Source: Gentiana macrophylla
Taxonomy: Eukaryota > Streptophyta > Magnoliopsida > Gentianales > Gentianaceae
Assembly (NCBI GenBank): GCA_026214975.1
Contig: CM047806.1
Span: forward strand, 4,377,822 to 4,441,821
Length of the DNA: 64,000 bases
Direction of reading: 5' to 3'
In this document: positions 22,401 through 35,012 of the stretch, piece after piece
How positions within the stretch are numbered: the first letter of the stretch is position 1
How the letters are laid out: each line of letters begins with the position of its first letter
Position numbers and translations under genes: made by a program
Notes under the pieces: generated by a model
Databases searched by the model: none
Told to the model about the DNA's origin: nothing
Seen by the model: the letters and a program-made list of their open reading frames with translations, nothing else

Positions 22401-23576
22401 TGATGAACGGATCCGTAATTCACGGATATAATTACGGAAATTAAATGCAGAAAATATCAACTCGAAATAAAATCTAATTTTATTATTCAGATCTAGCAAA
22501 TACAGTCGATTATGGTGCAGATCTAATAAATTAACCGAACTATATGATAGATCTAATGAAACACAGCTACTAGATATAGATCTAACAAAATATGCAACTA
22601 ACGTACAGATTTGACATAAACGATTGAGAAAATTAAAATACAGTGCATAAATAAAGACAAACCGAGGCGAGTTATGAAACTCTTTCCTTAAGACAGATTG
22701 CTCCGGTATGCTCGACCCTTTTAGTAGTGGAAGACACAAGAGAAAACTGAATGCTTCAACCTTAATCATTGGAGTTCTTATATATAGTGGAGAGGATGAG
22801 GGCCGTCTTGAATGTGATTGGCGGAAACACATAATCATCTTTTTCCTTGGAAAGAAATAGGGGGAAATAATTAATTAAAATTGGCCAACTATTTCCACAA
22901 TTACGATTGGTCGGATGGCGTATGTCTTACAATTCGATTGGTCCGATGATTTAACCACTCGACTTTTCCTCAAGAAAATTTATTTCTAGCGAAAATAATC
23001 ATGCAATTTGAAATTAATTTAATTAAATTAATTCGAACCGACTTAATTAATCGTAATTCGTTTCCATATTATTCTGGAACCTTCCAACCGTCTCACGATT
23101 AACTAATTAATTTCTGGTTAATTTCAAAGGAAATTTTGTCCAAAAAATTAATAGTAACACCCGAACCGAACCGAACCGAGCTCGAGCTCGAGCCGGACGG
23201 CGGCGGCGCGCTCGCGCGTGTGTGGAAATATCTAAGTCTTCCCTCCTGCACAAAAGAGTCTTGCCCCTTGGGGCACAATTATAAGAGCACACACTAGCCC
23301 TTATATATGGAGCTCAAGTCTCCCATCTTTCCAATGTGGGATATTGAGTTGAGGTACTCCCTTCAACTCTTATCTCCAACATATTTTCAACCAACTTTAG
23401 GCATTAATTTCTCATTCACCCGATATCCGAATCGAGTGATTCCAAAGCCAAACATTATCTACTCCGTGAGTAGAATATTTAGACGTAATAAGCTCCCGGT
23501 GAATCTCCCTGGAGCGTATCCGAAATTCGCGCTAAAGTTGACCATTTTAACCCCATTTCATGGGATATCTCCAACA
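22401..23576 (-). repeat. copia array LTR block A
   Basis: The right end is ...GGGATATCTCCAACA. The left limit (about 22401, TGATGAACGG) is approximate. Compared with blocks B and C it lacks about 134 bp between GGTATG and ATATGCTCGACCC (position 22708 here; 25340-25475 in block B). It contains a GA/CTCGAGC-rich patch near 23170-23210. Confidence 0.6.
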
Positions 23577-25130
23577 ATCCCCCACATGAATGAAAATTAA
23601 TGCAAATGCAAATGCAGACTCTGAAGAGAAGTCAGACGGCAAAATATTACATCAGGAGAGGTAGCTTCTGGCCTTGAACCTGCCTTAGTGTTGTACTATC
23701 GGATTTACTCGGCTAATCAGTGAACTAGGTCTTGAATCATTCAAACCTTTAGTGTAAACCAAGACAATAGCACTCACACAATATTTCCCTAGCACTTTCG
23801 GTTCTCATGGTTGTGTCCGTCTCGCCCTGGACAACACTTGGTTTGAAAGTGCTTTAGAGAATTCAAGCCTCAAAATTCTCATGTAAGCGCCCCACTTCGC
23901 ACTTACATAGGTGACCTCCTATCAAGGGGTATCCTTCGCCTACCCTACCACTGGAGTATCAAGATATAGGAATCATTAAAAGCTTTGCTTAACCTCACAC
24001 ACTCTGCAGACAAACTTTTTTATTCTCTCGAGAATGGGTAAGTGCTAGACTGCTCCACATAGCTTAGTTGTCCTTTTGAACCATGATCTTGGGATCTCCA
24101 ATCAAGCATGGTTGGGTTGCCTACTACAAGGAAACATGCGTAATAGGCTTGGGCCCCATTCCGGTTGTCAAAATTGACATCGATCTCTAGCTAAACCTTT
24201 TGTAAGCGGATCCGCAAGATTCTCCTTCGATTTTATATAATCGACGGAAATCACACCATTAGAGATCAACTGTTTAATGGTATTATGTCTCTACGGCGAT
24301 GTGTCGAGACTTACCATTATACATACTACTTTGTGCCTTTCCTATCGCTGGATCGACTATCGCAGTTGTAAGTCGATAGCGACCTACAAAGCTTAGGCCA
24401 ACACGGAATATCCCCAGAAATTCCTAAGCCACTCAAACTTCTTCTCCGGCCTTTATCCAAAGGCTATGAACTCGGCTTCCATTGTAGAGCGAGCTATGCA
24501 TGTTTGTCTGGTAGACTTCCAAGACACAGCAGCATCACCAATCGTGAATAAGTATCCACTGGTGGACTTCGACTCTTTCGTGTCTGATATCCAGGTTCAG
24601 ATCACAAGATCCTTCTAATCTTTGGATATCTTGTAAATCGTAATCCCGCACTCATAAGTGTACTTCATGTACCTCAACAACCTATTTAAGGCTTTCCAAT
24701 GATTATGATCTCGGATTACTCGTGAACCTACTCGGTTTATTCACTGCACATGCTAAGTCTGGTCGTGTACAATTGGTTATGTACATCGGACTTCCAATCA
24801 CTTGAGAATACCTCAATTGATCCACGTGTTCACCTCTATTCTTGGCTAAGTGCACACCGAGGTCAAGAGGAGTGCTCATTTGGACTTTCATCAAAGACAT
24901 TAAATCTTTTCAAAACAGACTCAATATAATGAGTTTGTGACAATGCAAGTCCATCAGGTAATCTAGAGATCTTAATCCCTAGTATCACATCCGCAACTCC
25001 TAGGTCCTTCATATCGAAGTTCCTTGTCAACAACTTCTTGGTATTCATGATGATATCATGAGTACTTCCCATTATCAGCATGTCATCCACATATAGACAT
25101 ATATAACATAGGCATTAGGTGTGTTCTTAA
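23577..25130 (-). pseudogene. copia RT-RNase H remnant, unit A
   Basis: On the - strand the RT block 'MDDMLIMGSTHDIIMNTKKLLTRNFDMKDLGVADVILGIKI' (25090 downward) covers the YVDDM catalytic region and its flank, then '...PVDQLRYSQVIGSPMYITNCTRPDLACAVNK' (24900-24703). RNase H sequence is frameshifted. Small indels relative to unit B break the frame several times. Confidence 0.75.
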
Positions 25131-26330
25131 CGTAGCTACTAGATATGGTGCAGATCTAATAAATAAACCGAACTATATGATAGATCTAATGAAACACAAG
25201 CTACTAGATATAGATCTAACAAAATATGCAACTAACGATGGATCGACATAAACGATTGAGAAAATTAAAATACGATTGCATAAATAAAGACAAACCGAGG
25301 CGAGTTATAAAACTCTTTCCTTAAGACAGATTGCTCGGTATGGTGCCCACGGTAGTAGCAATCGCCTCCCAAGATACAACGGCTTACGTCCTGGATTGAG
25401 AGGCACTTCAACAATCCAAGCTCCGGCGAACTTACAACGCGTTCTCCGACTCTCTTCGACTCAAAAAAACTAACTATATGCTCGACCCTTTTAGTAGTGG
25501 AAGACACAAGAGAAAAGCGAATGCTTCAACCTTCATCATTGGGGTTCTTTATATAGTGGAGAGGATGAGCCAATGCTTGAATGCGATTGGCCGTAACACA
25601 TCATCGATCTTTTCCCTGGAAAAGAAATAGAGCCGAAAATAATTAACTAAAATTGGCCAACTATTTCCACAATTCGATTGGTCGGATGACATGTCTTTCA
25701 ATTCGATTGGTCCGATGATTTAACCACTCGACTTTTCCTCAAGAAAAGTTATTTCTAGCTTAAAATAATCATGCAATTTGAAATTAATTTAATTAAATTA
25801 ATTCGAACCGACTTAATTAATCGTAATTCGTTTCCATACTATTATGGAACCTTCCAACCGTCTCACGATTAACTAATTAATTTTACGGTTAATTTGAAAG
25901 GAAATTTTGTCCAAAAATTAATAGTAACACCCGAATCGAACCGAGCTCGAGCACGAGCCGAGCCGACGCCTTGTGCGCGTGTGGAAATATCTAAGTCCTC
26001 CCTCCCGCACAAAAGTGTCTTGCCCTTTGGGGCACATTTATAAGAGCACACACTAGCCTTATATATGGAGCTCAAGTCTCCCATCTTTCCAATGTGGGAT
26101 ATTGAGTTGAGGTACTCCTTCAACTCTTATCTCCAACACATTTTCAACCAACTTTAGGCATTAATTTTCATTCACCCGATATCCGAATCGAGTGATTCCA
26201 AAGCTAAACATTATCTACTCCGTGAGTAGAATATTTAGACGTAATAAGCTCCCGTGAATCTCCCGGAGCGTATCCGAAATTCGCGCTAAAGTTGACCATT
26301 TTAACCCCATTTCATGGGATATCTCCAACA
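25131..26330 (-). repeat. copia array LTR block B
   Basis: Starts at the chimeric join with the internal region (CGTAGCTACTAGATATGGTGCAG) and ends ATCTCCAACA. It retains the roughly 134-bp segment lost from block A (GTGCCCACGGTAGTAGCAATC...). Confidence 0.7.
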
Positions 26331-27884
26331 ATCCCCCACATGAATGAAAATTAATGCAAATGCAAATGCAGACTCTGAAGAGAAGTCAGACGGCAAAATA
26401 TTGCATCAGAGAGGTAGCCACGGCCTTGAACCCGCTTACTAGTGATGTACTATCGGATTTACTCGGCTAATAAGTGAACTAGGTCTTGAATCGTTTCGAC
26501 CTTTAGTGTAAACCAAGACAATAGCACTCACACAATATTTCCCCTAGCACCTTTCGGTTCTCATGGTTGTGTCCGTCTCGGCCCTGGACAACACTTGGTT
26601 TCAGAAAGTGCTTTAGAGAATTCAAGCCTCAAAATTCTCATAGAAGCGGCCCCACTTCGCACTTACATAGGTGACCTCCTATCAAGGGTATTCGCCTCTA
26701 CCCCACCACTGAGTATCAAGATATAGGAATCATTAAAAGCTTTGCTTAACCTCACACTCTCTGCAGACAAAGACTTTTATTCTCTCGAGAATGGGTAAGT
26801 GCTAGATGGCGCTCCACATAGCTTAGTTGTCCCTTTTGAACCATGATCTTGGGATCTCAACAAGCATGGTTGGGTTGCTACTACAAGGAAACATGCGTAA
26901 TAGGCTTGGCCCCATTCCGGTTGTCAAAATTGACATCGATCTCTAGCTAAACCTTTGTAAACGGGTCCACAAGATTCTCCTTCGATTTTATATAATCGAC
27001 GGAAATCACACCATTAGAGATCAACTGTTTAATGGTATTATGTCTACGGCGTATGTGTCGAGACTTACCATTATACATACTACTTTGTGCCCTTCCTATC
27101 GCTGGATCGACTATCGCAGTGTGTAAGTCGATAAGAAACCACAAAGCTTAGGCCAACACGGAATATCCTCTAGAAATTCCTAAGCCACTCGCCTTCTTCT
27201 TCCACCTTATCCAAAGGCTATGAACTTGGCTTCCATTGTAGAGCGAGCTATGCACGTTTGTCTGGTAGACTTCCAGGACTCAGCAGCATCACTAATCGTG
27301 AATAAGTATCCACTGGTGGACTTCGACTCTTTCATGTATCGATATCCATTCAGCATCACAAGATCCTTCTAATATCTTTGGATATCTTGTAAATCGTAAT
27401 CCTGCACTCATAGTGTACTTCATGTACCTCAACAACCTATTTAAGGCTTTCCAATGATTATGATCTGGATTACTCGTGAACCTACTCAGTTTATTCACTG
27501 CACATGCTAAGTCTGGTCGTGTACAATTGGTTATGTACATCAGACTTCCAATCACTTGAGAATACCTCAATTGATCCACAGGTTCACCTCTATTCTTGGC
27601 TAAGTGCACACTTAGGTCAAGAGGAGTGCTCATTGGACTTTCATCAAAGACATTAAATCTTTTCAAAACAGACTCAATATAATGAGTTTGTGACAATGCA
27701 AGTCCATCAGGTAATCTAGAGATCTTAATCCCTAGTATCACATCCGCAACTCCTAGGTCCTTCATATCGAAGTTCCTTGTCAACAACTTCTTGGTATTCA
27801 TGATGATATCATGAGTACTTCCCATTATCAGCATGTCATCCACATATAGACATACTATAACATAGGCATTAGGTGTGTTCTTAA
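26331..27884 (-). pseudogene. copia RT-RNase H remnant, unit B (best preserved)
   Basis: The - strand frame 27292-27843 (183 residues) covers the RT C-terminus from DDMLIMGS through 'LRYSQVIGSLMYITNCTRPDLACAVNKLSRFTSNP' and 'HWKALNRLLRYMKYTMSAGLRF', ending in the SCDAEW-like RNase H start. The frame 26947-27144 supplies the RNase H end ('SRHIRRRHNTIKQLISNGVISVDYIKSKENLVDPFTK'). The tract GTGGGGGAT at 26331-26340 (on the - strand) is the primer for the LTR. Truncated upstream of the DD motif. Confidence 0.8.
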
Positions 27885-29094
27885 CGTAGCTACTAGATAT
27901 AGTGCAGATCTAATAAATTAACCGAACTATATGATAGATCTAATGAAACACAGCTACTAGATATATATCTAACAAAATATGCAACTAACGTACAGATCTG
28001 ACATAAACGATTGAGAAAATTAAAATACAGTGCATAAATAAAGACAAACCGAGGCGAGTTATGAAACTCTTTCCTTAAGACAGATTGCTCGGTATGGTGC
28101 CCACGGTAGTAGCAGCAATCGCCTCCCAAAATACAACGGCTTACGCCCTGGATTGAGAGGCACTTCAACAATCCAAGCTCCGGCGAACTTACAACGTGCT
28201 CCGACTTCTCTTCGACTCAAAAAAAACTAACTATATGCTCGACCCTTTTAGTAGTGGAAGACACAAGAGAAAACTGAATGCTTCAACCTTCATCATTGGG
28301 GTTCTTTATATAGTGGAGAGGAGGAGCGAATGCTTGAAAGTGATTGGCCAGAACACATCATCAGTCTTTTCCCCTTGGAAAAGAAATAGGGGCCGAAAAT
28401 AATTAATTAAAATTGGCCAACTATTTCCACAATTCTAATTGGTCGGATGACATGTCTTCTGAATTCTGATTGGTCCGATGATTTAACCACTCGACTTTTC
28501 CCTCAAGAAAAGTTATTTCTAGCCGAAAATAATCATGCAATTTCGAAATTAATTTAATTAAATTAATTCCGAACCGACTTAATCAGAATTCGTTTCCATA
28601 TTATTCTGGAACCTTCCAACCTTCTCACGATTAACTAATTAATTTCTGGTTAATTTCAAAGGAAATTTTGTCCAAAAAATTAATAGTAACACCCGAACCG
28701 AGCTCGAGCCGGACGGACGGCGGCGGCGGCGCGCGCGCGTTTGGAAATATCTAAGTCCTCCCTCCTGCACAAAAGTGCCTTGCCCCTTGGGGCACATTTA
28801 TAAGAGCACACACTAGCCCTTATATATGGAGCTCAAGTCTCCCATCTTTCCAATGTGGGATATTGAGTTGAGGTACTCCCTTCAACTCTTATCTCCAACA
28901 CATTTTCAACTAAATTTAGGCATTAATTTCTCATTCACCCGATATCCGAATCGAGTGATTCCAAAGCTAAACATTATCTACTCCGTGAGTAGAATATTTA
29001 GACGTAATAAGCTCCCGGTGAATCTCCCGGAGTGTATCCGAAATTCGCGCTAAAGTTGACCATTTTAACCCCATTTCATGGGATATCTCCAACA
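27885..29094 (-). repeat. copia array LTR block C
   Basis: Same join sequence on its left (CGTAGCTACTAGATATAGTGCAG) and the same ATCTCCAACA end. Beyond it the sequence is unrelated to the internal region. Confidence 0.7.
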
Positions 29095-31654
29095 CATTAT
29101 TATCCAATACATCATCTATTATTTTTTCCACTTATACCCTCACATTAATAATAAGATTTAAACAAAGTCTTACACTTCAAATAAAAAAAAATACATTTCC
29201 AGTGCACAAAAATCACCAAAGGTCATTTTGGAACTCCAATAATACTACTATCATTGTATATTTATATTTCCAATATAATGTATTTAATGATTGCAAATAT
29301 ATTCAAAAGATTAAAGAAAGACAATTTTCTAATATTCTGTTTTTTGAGAAAGAACAAACGTGTCGTTTTACACGAAATCGAAATATTATGTCTATTTGAC
29401 TATGGGTTTAAGTAAAAGAAAGGGACATAAGAAATAAGGAAAAGAGAAGTTTTTATGGAGAATAAAAACTTCCCATTATAAAGGAAGTTTGTCAGAAAAC
29501 CTTATTTTGTATAGAAAAGTTCGAATCGTCATCTCTCGAGAAAAGAAAAAGCCGAAAACAAAGAAGCATGAAGTATTATAATTTGATGGTAGTTGTGTGG
29601 CAGTGGTAATGTTTTATAATGTCGGGTAGTTGTGTGGCAAAGTGGTAATGATTTGATGTTGTTTTCTCTGCTATTTCATGTGTTAAACTTGTTGCATAAG
29701 TGTTGGGAATTGGTTTGGATTCAGTAAATTGCGTAAAATCGCTATTTTTGAGCGATTCGAGCCTTTTGGCGCTCGTCAAAGGGCTTCAGCGGCGCGCCAA
29801 GGAGTTCAGGATGATAACATGGTGTTTGAGACGATTTAGCGACGCCAAGAGGTTTTAAGCGCACGCCGACTTTGAAGCGTAATCAAAACGGAATGTTGTG
29901 TATCTGTTTTGGCGCACACAAACTCTTGTGCGAGTGTTCGTAATGGTTATGGAATGCTTGGCGGCGCCAAAGAGCCTGTTGTGCATTTTTTGGTTTCTAA
30001 GACCTCGAATTGAGTTTTGATTGATATTTATTGATCTAATAAACTTAAATAAACTTAACAAAGTCATGATTAACCTTCTGATGCGTTTAGTTTCGACACT
30101 GAATGTATTCTTCCTAAGAGTTGAAGTTCGGGACAGTCGAAAGAACATGAATGGCCTTGTGCTTTGATGGATTAGTATCCATAAATATGTGTATGTGTTT
30201 GGCTTTGTTAATGTCTAGTTATCTAAGTAAGGGAGTAGAAGTGTAAGTGAGCTTTTGTCTTGAAAACACTTAGGTGACTAGTTAACAACTAATAAAATAC
30301 ATGCTTGTGTAGTTAAATGCATAAACACCAATGATTCTTGGTAAGACACAAGACAATATCGTGATGTTTGGTGTGGTCACAGAAAGTGAATAACTCTCAC
30401 GGCCTTTGAGGGCACCGAAGTGGTGGGACTTCGCCAAACACACACTATCGAGACTAGCGTTGGTTACTAGTGTAGCATCACTGAAGGTTGCAACAGGATG
30501 ATTCGTGGTGAAAAAGCACCATGCGTAGTGCATTTGAATACTTGATGTGACAAAGATAAGTTAAATTTAGAAACAAAGTAGGATCTCACGACATCTTTGA
30601 TGAGAATGAAGTGAACTCTACAGAGTTTGAGTCGTGCTCATAACGATAATTTCATAATAATAATATTTGGATAACCTTTCGTTATACACCGTAATTGTTA
30701 AATAGCTTCTATCTTTTAGTAAGTACGTTTGTACTTAGTGCTTTTACATGTCTGTATATTTTCTTGTGTGAAATGTATAGGTTGTGCCAGAGTATGATGA
30801 TGACTTTGAGGATGATGTTTGATCATTTGATGCTATGTCATGCCACAATTACTATAAGTTGTTATATCTTTTATCATGTTGTAATTCACTACTATGCTTT
30901 TTCTTTTCAAGACTTGTTATATTCTCTTTTAAGACTTTTGTAAGATAAGATTGGTATGTTTGTAAGGCATTCGTACAATGTGAGAAATGTCGTTGTTGTA
31001 ATTTTCTTTTTCGACCCCTTTTACGTCGGATGACATTATAATTCTAGTATCTATTATGACTTTTACCCTTTTAGCTTCCGCGTTGCTTAACTCAATATGA
31101 TGACGTAGATGTTTACATATAATGATAGATTTATTTAATGTTATACGTGTCAACCTTTTTTCTCCGAATAAGGACTCCGTATATATCCGTGAACGGGGTG
31201 TACAAATCTAGTCATTTCATATTATATTTCAGATAGTATACATTAATCACTTCCTTAATATGTGTGTCTACATAAAAAATAACTAATAAAAAACGGAGAG
31301 AATATTAAAAACATTTATAATATTTTTAGTTGATTTTACATTTTTTTTTTACTGTTAAAAAAACTTATAGAACTTCTCAATCAAAAAAAAAAAAAAAAAA
31401 AACCTTATAGAAGAGCCCAGAGCCATAGAATGAACCGGGACGCCCCTGGTTACCTGCTATATGGCTTTCACTCATGTGCATTTACAATTTTATAAAATTG
31501 CAAAAAATCACAGTTAATAAATTATCAAAAAATTAAGATCGACAGTTACCAGGTTTTGGGTATACACATGTAAATACGTTGTAGTTTCTGTACTTTAACC
31601 TTTTGGCGTTTTGATTGATAGAATATCCCCCCACCCCCGCACCCGCACACCCAG

Positions 31655-31686
<32 letters not shown>

Positions 31687-31868
31687 AACCTGTTGCATTT
31701 GTAACACACTTAAACAAATTCGAGGTATGTCCTACGACATAAAATCATCATAATTGTTACAGATCATATATGCAATAGCCGGTGACATTTACCTATAAAT
31801 TGAGGTGAAGATGGGTTTTTGAAATCATATAATTAACCAACTTTGTTAATTAATTAACCCTCATTAAG
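29095..31868. other. region left of the knottin pseudogene, no gene identified
   Basis: 29095-29150 repeats the left flank of the copia array. 29760-29980 is a GGCGC-rich patch (GGCGCTC, CGGCGCGCC, GGCGCCAA) of the kind seen in LTRs of some gypsy elements, but no ends or coding sequence could be assigned. Poly(A) runs lie at about 31384-31403 and 31654-31685. From about 31560 onward the sequence is homologous to the knottin promoter at 41265-41520. Confidence 0.4.
31794..31800 (+). promoter_or_regulatory. TATA box of knottin pseudogene copy
   Basis: TATAAAT is followed by TGAGGTGAAGATGGG. The same arrangement occurs at the intact copy (41492) and at the third copy (59195). Confidence 0.6.
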
Positions 31869-32449
31869 ATGATGATTAAGCTTGCCATTTTCGTTTTCTT
31901 TTACTTCTACAAATCAGGTAAGTTGCTTTATCTTACAGAAACAATTATATAGGTTCACACCCACTAGGAAGTTAAAACGTAAAAGATTATATGTTTTAAG
32001 TTGTAATTAAAGTGACCAAAAACATGTAAAAAAATACATTAAAAGTTGTCTATATGTTACAATATTCATTTGATATTACATTAATCTTTTGTAGTAGAAG
32101 CAAGCGGCAAGAAAAACTACGACTAGGAAGAGGGATGGCAGGGGTCGATCCGTGCCACTACTATCAAGAAAGACGTTGCAAGAACCACTTCCTGACTACA
32201 TCTGTGGCGATTCACCATGACTACTAACTGTCGTTGCGGGCTTGAACAAACATGGTGCTTTGTTGTTGCAGCGCTTCAGCCACGGGAAGACCCGCCTGAT
32301 CGGTATGTGGGGATTCGACTTGCTTAACAAATGATGAATGCCCTGACATTTGCCGTTTTGGGCTTCTTATGGATGGTCAAGTCAGGTGCTTCTATCCTCC
32401 GGCAATGAGGCTTGATCCATATATAGATTGGAGCGGTACTGGCCAGTAA
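31869..32449 (+). pseudogene. double-knottin precursor, broken paralogue
   Basis: Exon 1 (31869-31917) encodes MMIKLAIFVFFYFYKS, a signal-peptide-like start, and ends at a GTAAG donor in the same phase as the intact gene. Exon 2 starts at 32095 after TTTTGTAG. It aligns with the intact gene (propeptide, ...TLQEPLPDYICGD), but there is an early frameshift with a stop at 32123, a stop at 32217, loss of the middle of knottin domain 1, and a further shift before domain 2. Domain 2 remains legible in pieces (ECPDICRFGLLMDGQVRCFYPPA, split by frame). The C-terminal IDW motif and a stop at 32447 match the paralogue. It cannot make a folded product. Confidence 0.8.
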
Positions 32450-33990
32450 GAAAAGTACATGTGTGTTATTACAACAGTGCATGATTTGATAGTTATACCG
32501 ACAAATCACTATTGTATAATAACTTTTCTCGACCAGTATATTTAAAGAAATCCAAAACAAGGTTTCTATTGACTTATAATCATTGTACGTAATGATTTTC
32601 TCCGGTTAATTGCTTACCACTGCTAAGTTTTATGTATTGATTCGACTCATCCTAAGAGTTTCTTTTGATTTTTGATTATCTTGTACTTTGTATGGATTTG
32701 ACTAATCCTATGAATTTCATTTGAATTGAAATTTTATATGTTGTCATTCATATTCTCTCTTCTTTTCTTGGTGATGTAATCCCGAGCAAGATTTATGGTG
32801 GTTTTCAAAGGAAAAGGAGGAAAAAGAATGAGCGTGGAAGAAGCCAGCATTTTATCCACATTGCAAGTTTAGAAGATTTTCTTAGAATTTTCTTAGTATT
32901 TATTTCCTTTATTTTTATTTTTATTTCTATTAAATTTGTCCCACATCGCTTTGGGAGCAGTTTATGTATTTCATTCTAGCCTATAAAAAGGCATTATATG
33001 TAGCTTTTACAATCAGTTGAATAATTTGAGTGATATATATACTTTTATTTAAAGCGATTAAGCTTTGGTGAGTTTTCTCACGTGGAGAATTCCAACCTCG
33101 GACTTATCAAGGTCGTGAGCGTACCTTGTGGGTGTCCACACACCGAGGTTCTTAGATATGGGTTGTCTAAGGGTTTAGGTTATATCAAGGTTTTTGATTA
33201 CGGGTTAACCAAAGGTCGAGGTGCTCGTTTATTGGTGCCTTCAGTCAGTCCTCGGGTATTTTCGGATCAGATTCAGCTACGAATCACATCACTTGGGTCC
33301 TTTTTTTTTAGGAAGGTTAGAAAAATTGACTTACAATCAATTGTTATGAGTGATAATCCAACCAATTCGGTAACTTTTCATGTACATACTAAGTGAAAAG
33401 GTCTGTGTTTAATAAGCTCATAAAACATTGGATTGGAGGCAATATGAAAAGTTAATTGCTGTGTTATCACAAAATTCAGTTGCTAGTTCCTTGTGTTATC
33501 CACGTGATTTCACAACAGCTGCCATAAAATGATATTTTGCTTCTAAGCTTGATTTGGAAACCGTCGTTGGCTTCTTTATTCGCCATGACATAGGAGTTTT
33601 ACCTAGAAAAATACAATATTAATTGATTGCATGATATCTTTGTACGTAACATGCCCAATCATCATCGCAAAAAGCACTAAGGTGTGGTATGCCTGTAGAT
33701 TTTAGGATAATACCATGCCCTAGTGGTTGTTTGATGTAACAAAGCACCTTATGTGCCGCATGAAGGTGTGGTTGTCTTGGTTGTCCATGAACTGACGCAC
33801 TATATTAGCAACCGTCCTACTAATCATCTGTATGAGGGTGGGTCAGGCAATGACTCTCCATCATTGAATGTCAATGCAATATTTTCTTCGAAGGGGTAAC
33901 GAGAAGGCTTAGCTTCCAGATAGCCAGCATCGTCCAACATCTCCAAAGCGTATATCTTTGTGGCAAACCGGTGTCAATGTGAGATCGTGC
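32450..33990. other. knottin pseudogene 3' flank and an LTR-like stretch
   Basis: No gene is supportable. 32860-33310 looks like the 3' part of a copia LTR: a TCCCACATCGCTTTGGGAG palindrome-like string, the TATA-like CCTATAAAAAGGCATTATATG at about 32981, then a CTCACGTGGAGAATTCC stretch. Neither end is defined and no internal region follows. Confidence 0.35.
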
Positions 33991-34006
33991 AACTTCTGTC
34001 CCAAAA

Positions 34007-34490
34007 TAGTGTCAGATATTTTTTCATAAGTAAATATTTTAATTATCGTTTGCATACAAGTTGCCGTACGAGATACATGCATTAGTTCATGAAGGGATTC
34101 ATGCATTTTCGGATTCATGCATCTTCAGATTCATGTTTTTCGAACTGATGCACCCCCACATTCAAATGGTGACGACCCTTACTCTTTCGTGTAGGAATAC
34201 CTCATTTCATTTATGGGGTTCCTTCGGCCTATTAAGGCACCAACATGCAAATGAAATAATTCATAAGTAAAAGCATCATCGAGACAAAATTACGAATGTC
34301 GCCGGGTTTGATTCAAGCAAGTCACCGTTTGAATCAAACACCTCAATCATAATATCCTAAGAGAGATATCGTATATATCCCTATGTGACAACTGCGTGAG
34401 ACGAAGCATCTTTTTAAAGACAATGCTTCTGTGTGTCTTGGAGTTGTTCATATTCTGTCAAATCCTAAGCAATCAATTTTTTCCAAGAGA
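34007..34490 (+). repeat. segmental duplicate of the knottin upstream flank (copy 1)
   Basis: Matches 40698-41215 in order. Shared landmarks are GATATTTTnTCATAA, AAATATTTTAATTAT, a run of GATTCATGC / TTTTCGGATT, GGGTTTGATTCAA..CAAGTCAC, and ATATTCTGTCAAA. Divergence is substantial (several short indels), indicating an old duplication. Confidence 0.65.
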
Positions 34491-34614
34491 GAGAAAGTAT
34501 TTTCATTAACCCAAATCTTTAAGTTAGAAATGATGGGCCAGTTTTTTTCCTTTGCACTATGCATGGTTAAATCTATCATAAAGAGACTTACATAACATGC
34601 ATACACGTACGTGT

Positions 34615-34723
34615 CTTTCCCTTTCGTCCAAAGCCAGGAGAAATTAATGGACATATATAAAAAACATCTTAAGAGAGAACTACCATATGATTCATATAAT
34701 CTTTCCCTTTCGTTCAAAGCCAG
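34615..34723 (+). repeat. 86-bp tandem duplication interrupted by a copia element
   Basis: The unit CTTTCCCTTTCGTCCAAAGC... starts at 34615 and again at 34701. The second copy is cut after AAAGCCAG by the copia element and resumes at 40244 (GCCAGGAGAAATTAATGGAC). A further diverged copy of the GAAATTAATGGACA block lies at about 43390-43430. Confidence 0.65.
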
Positions 34724-35000
34724 TGTTGATGATAGTAAATAAATGTATTGAAAAGGTGTATTATGTTGTTAATAGATAATGTAATTTGTAGAGAAGCATG
34801 GTAATGGCACAGCTTGTAATAGTGTAATTAGTATAGGGGTATTTTGGTCATTGGATGAGCTAGTATATAAAGCTCACTATTGTAAACCCTAATCATTTTT
34901 TCCAAAAATAATGAAACAGGAGAAGTTCTCCGGCTTCTTCGTTCACAAGGGGAAACCCTAATTTATGTTTCTGCGGCTTGGAGTCTATAGCTTTTTCACT
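34724..35000 (+). repeat. 5' LTR of copia element
   Basis: Begins TGTTGATGATAGTAAATAAA and ends ...TAGCTTTTTCACT. The 3' LTR ends in CA, so the last base here may be mutated. It contains the TATA-like AGTATATAAAGCTC (34862-34875). Confidence 0.85.
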
Positions 35001-35012
35001 TGGTATCAGAGC
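35001..35012 (+). promoter_or_regulatory. primer-binding site (tRNA-Met type)
   Basis: TGGTATCAGAGC directly follows the LTR. It is the classic plant copia primer-binding sequence, complementary to the 3' end of initiator tRNA-Met. Confidence 0.9.

Larger units (their letters stand above)
22401..29094 (-). mobile_element. Ty1/copia tandem array: LTR-internal-LTR-internal-LTR, truncated
   Basis: Three LTR-like blocks end in the same ATATCTCCAACA (23576, 26330, 29094). Read on the - strand this is the copia-type LTR start TGTTGGAGATAT. The first two are followed by the same internal sequence: the purine tract (CATGTGGGGGAT on the - strand), RNase H, then the C-terminal half of RT. Each internal segment is truncated at the same join, TTCTTAACGTAGCTACTAGATAT (25125 and 27879), where LTR-like sequence restarts. 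The repeat period is about 2754 bp. Gag, protease and integrase are missing in both units, so a single truncated element was amplified by unequal exchange. Confidence 0.8.

Noticed and set aside
31355..31415. Tiny retroposon between two CTTATAGAA copies
   Set aside because: Only about 15 bp plus an A run lies between the repeats; replication slippage is simpler.
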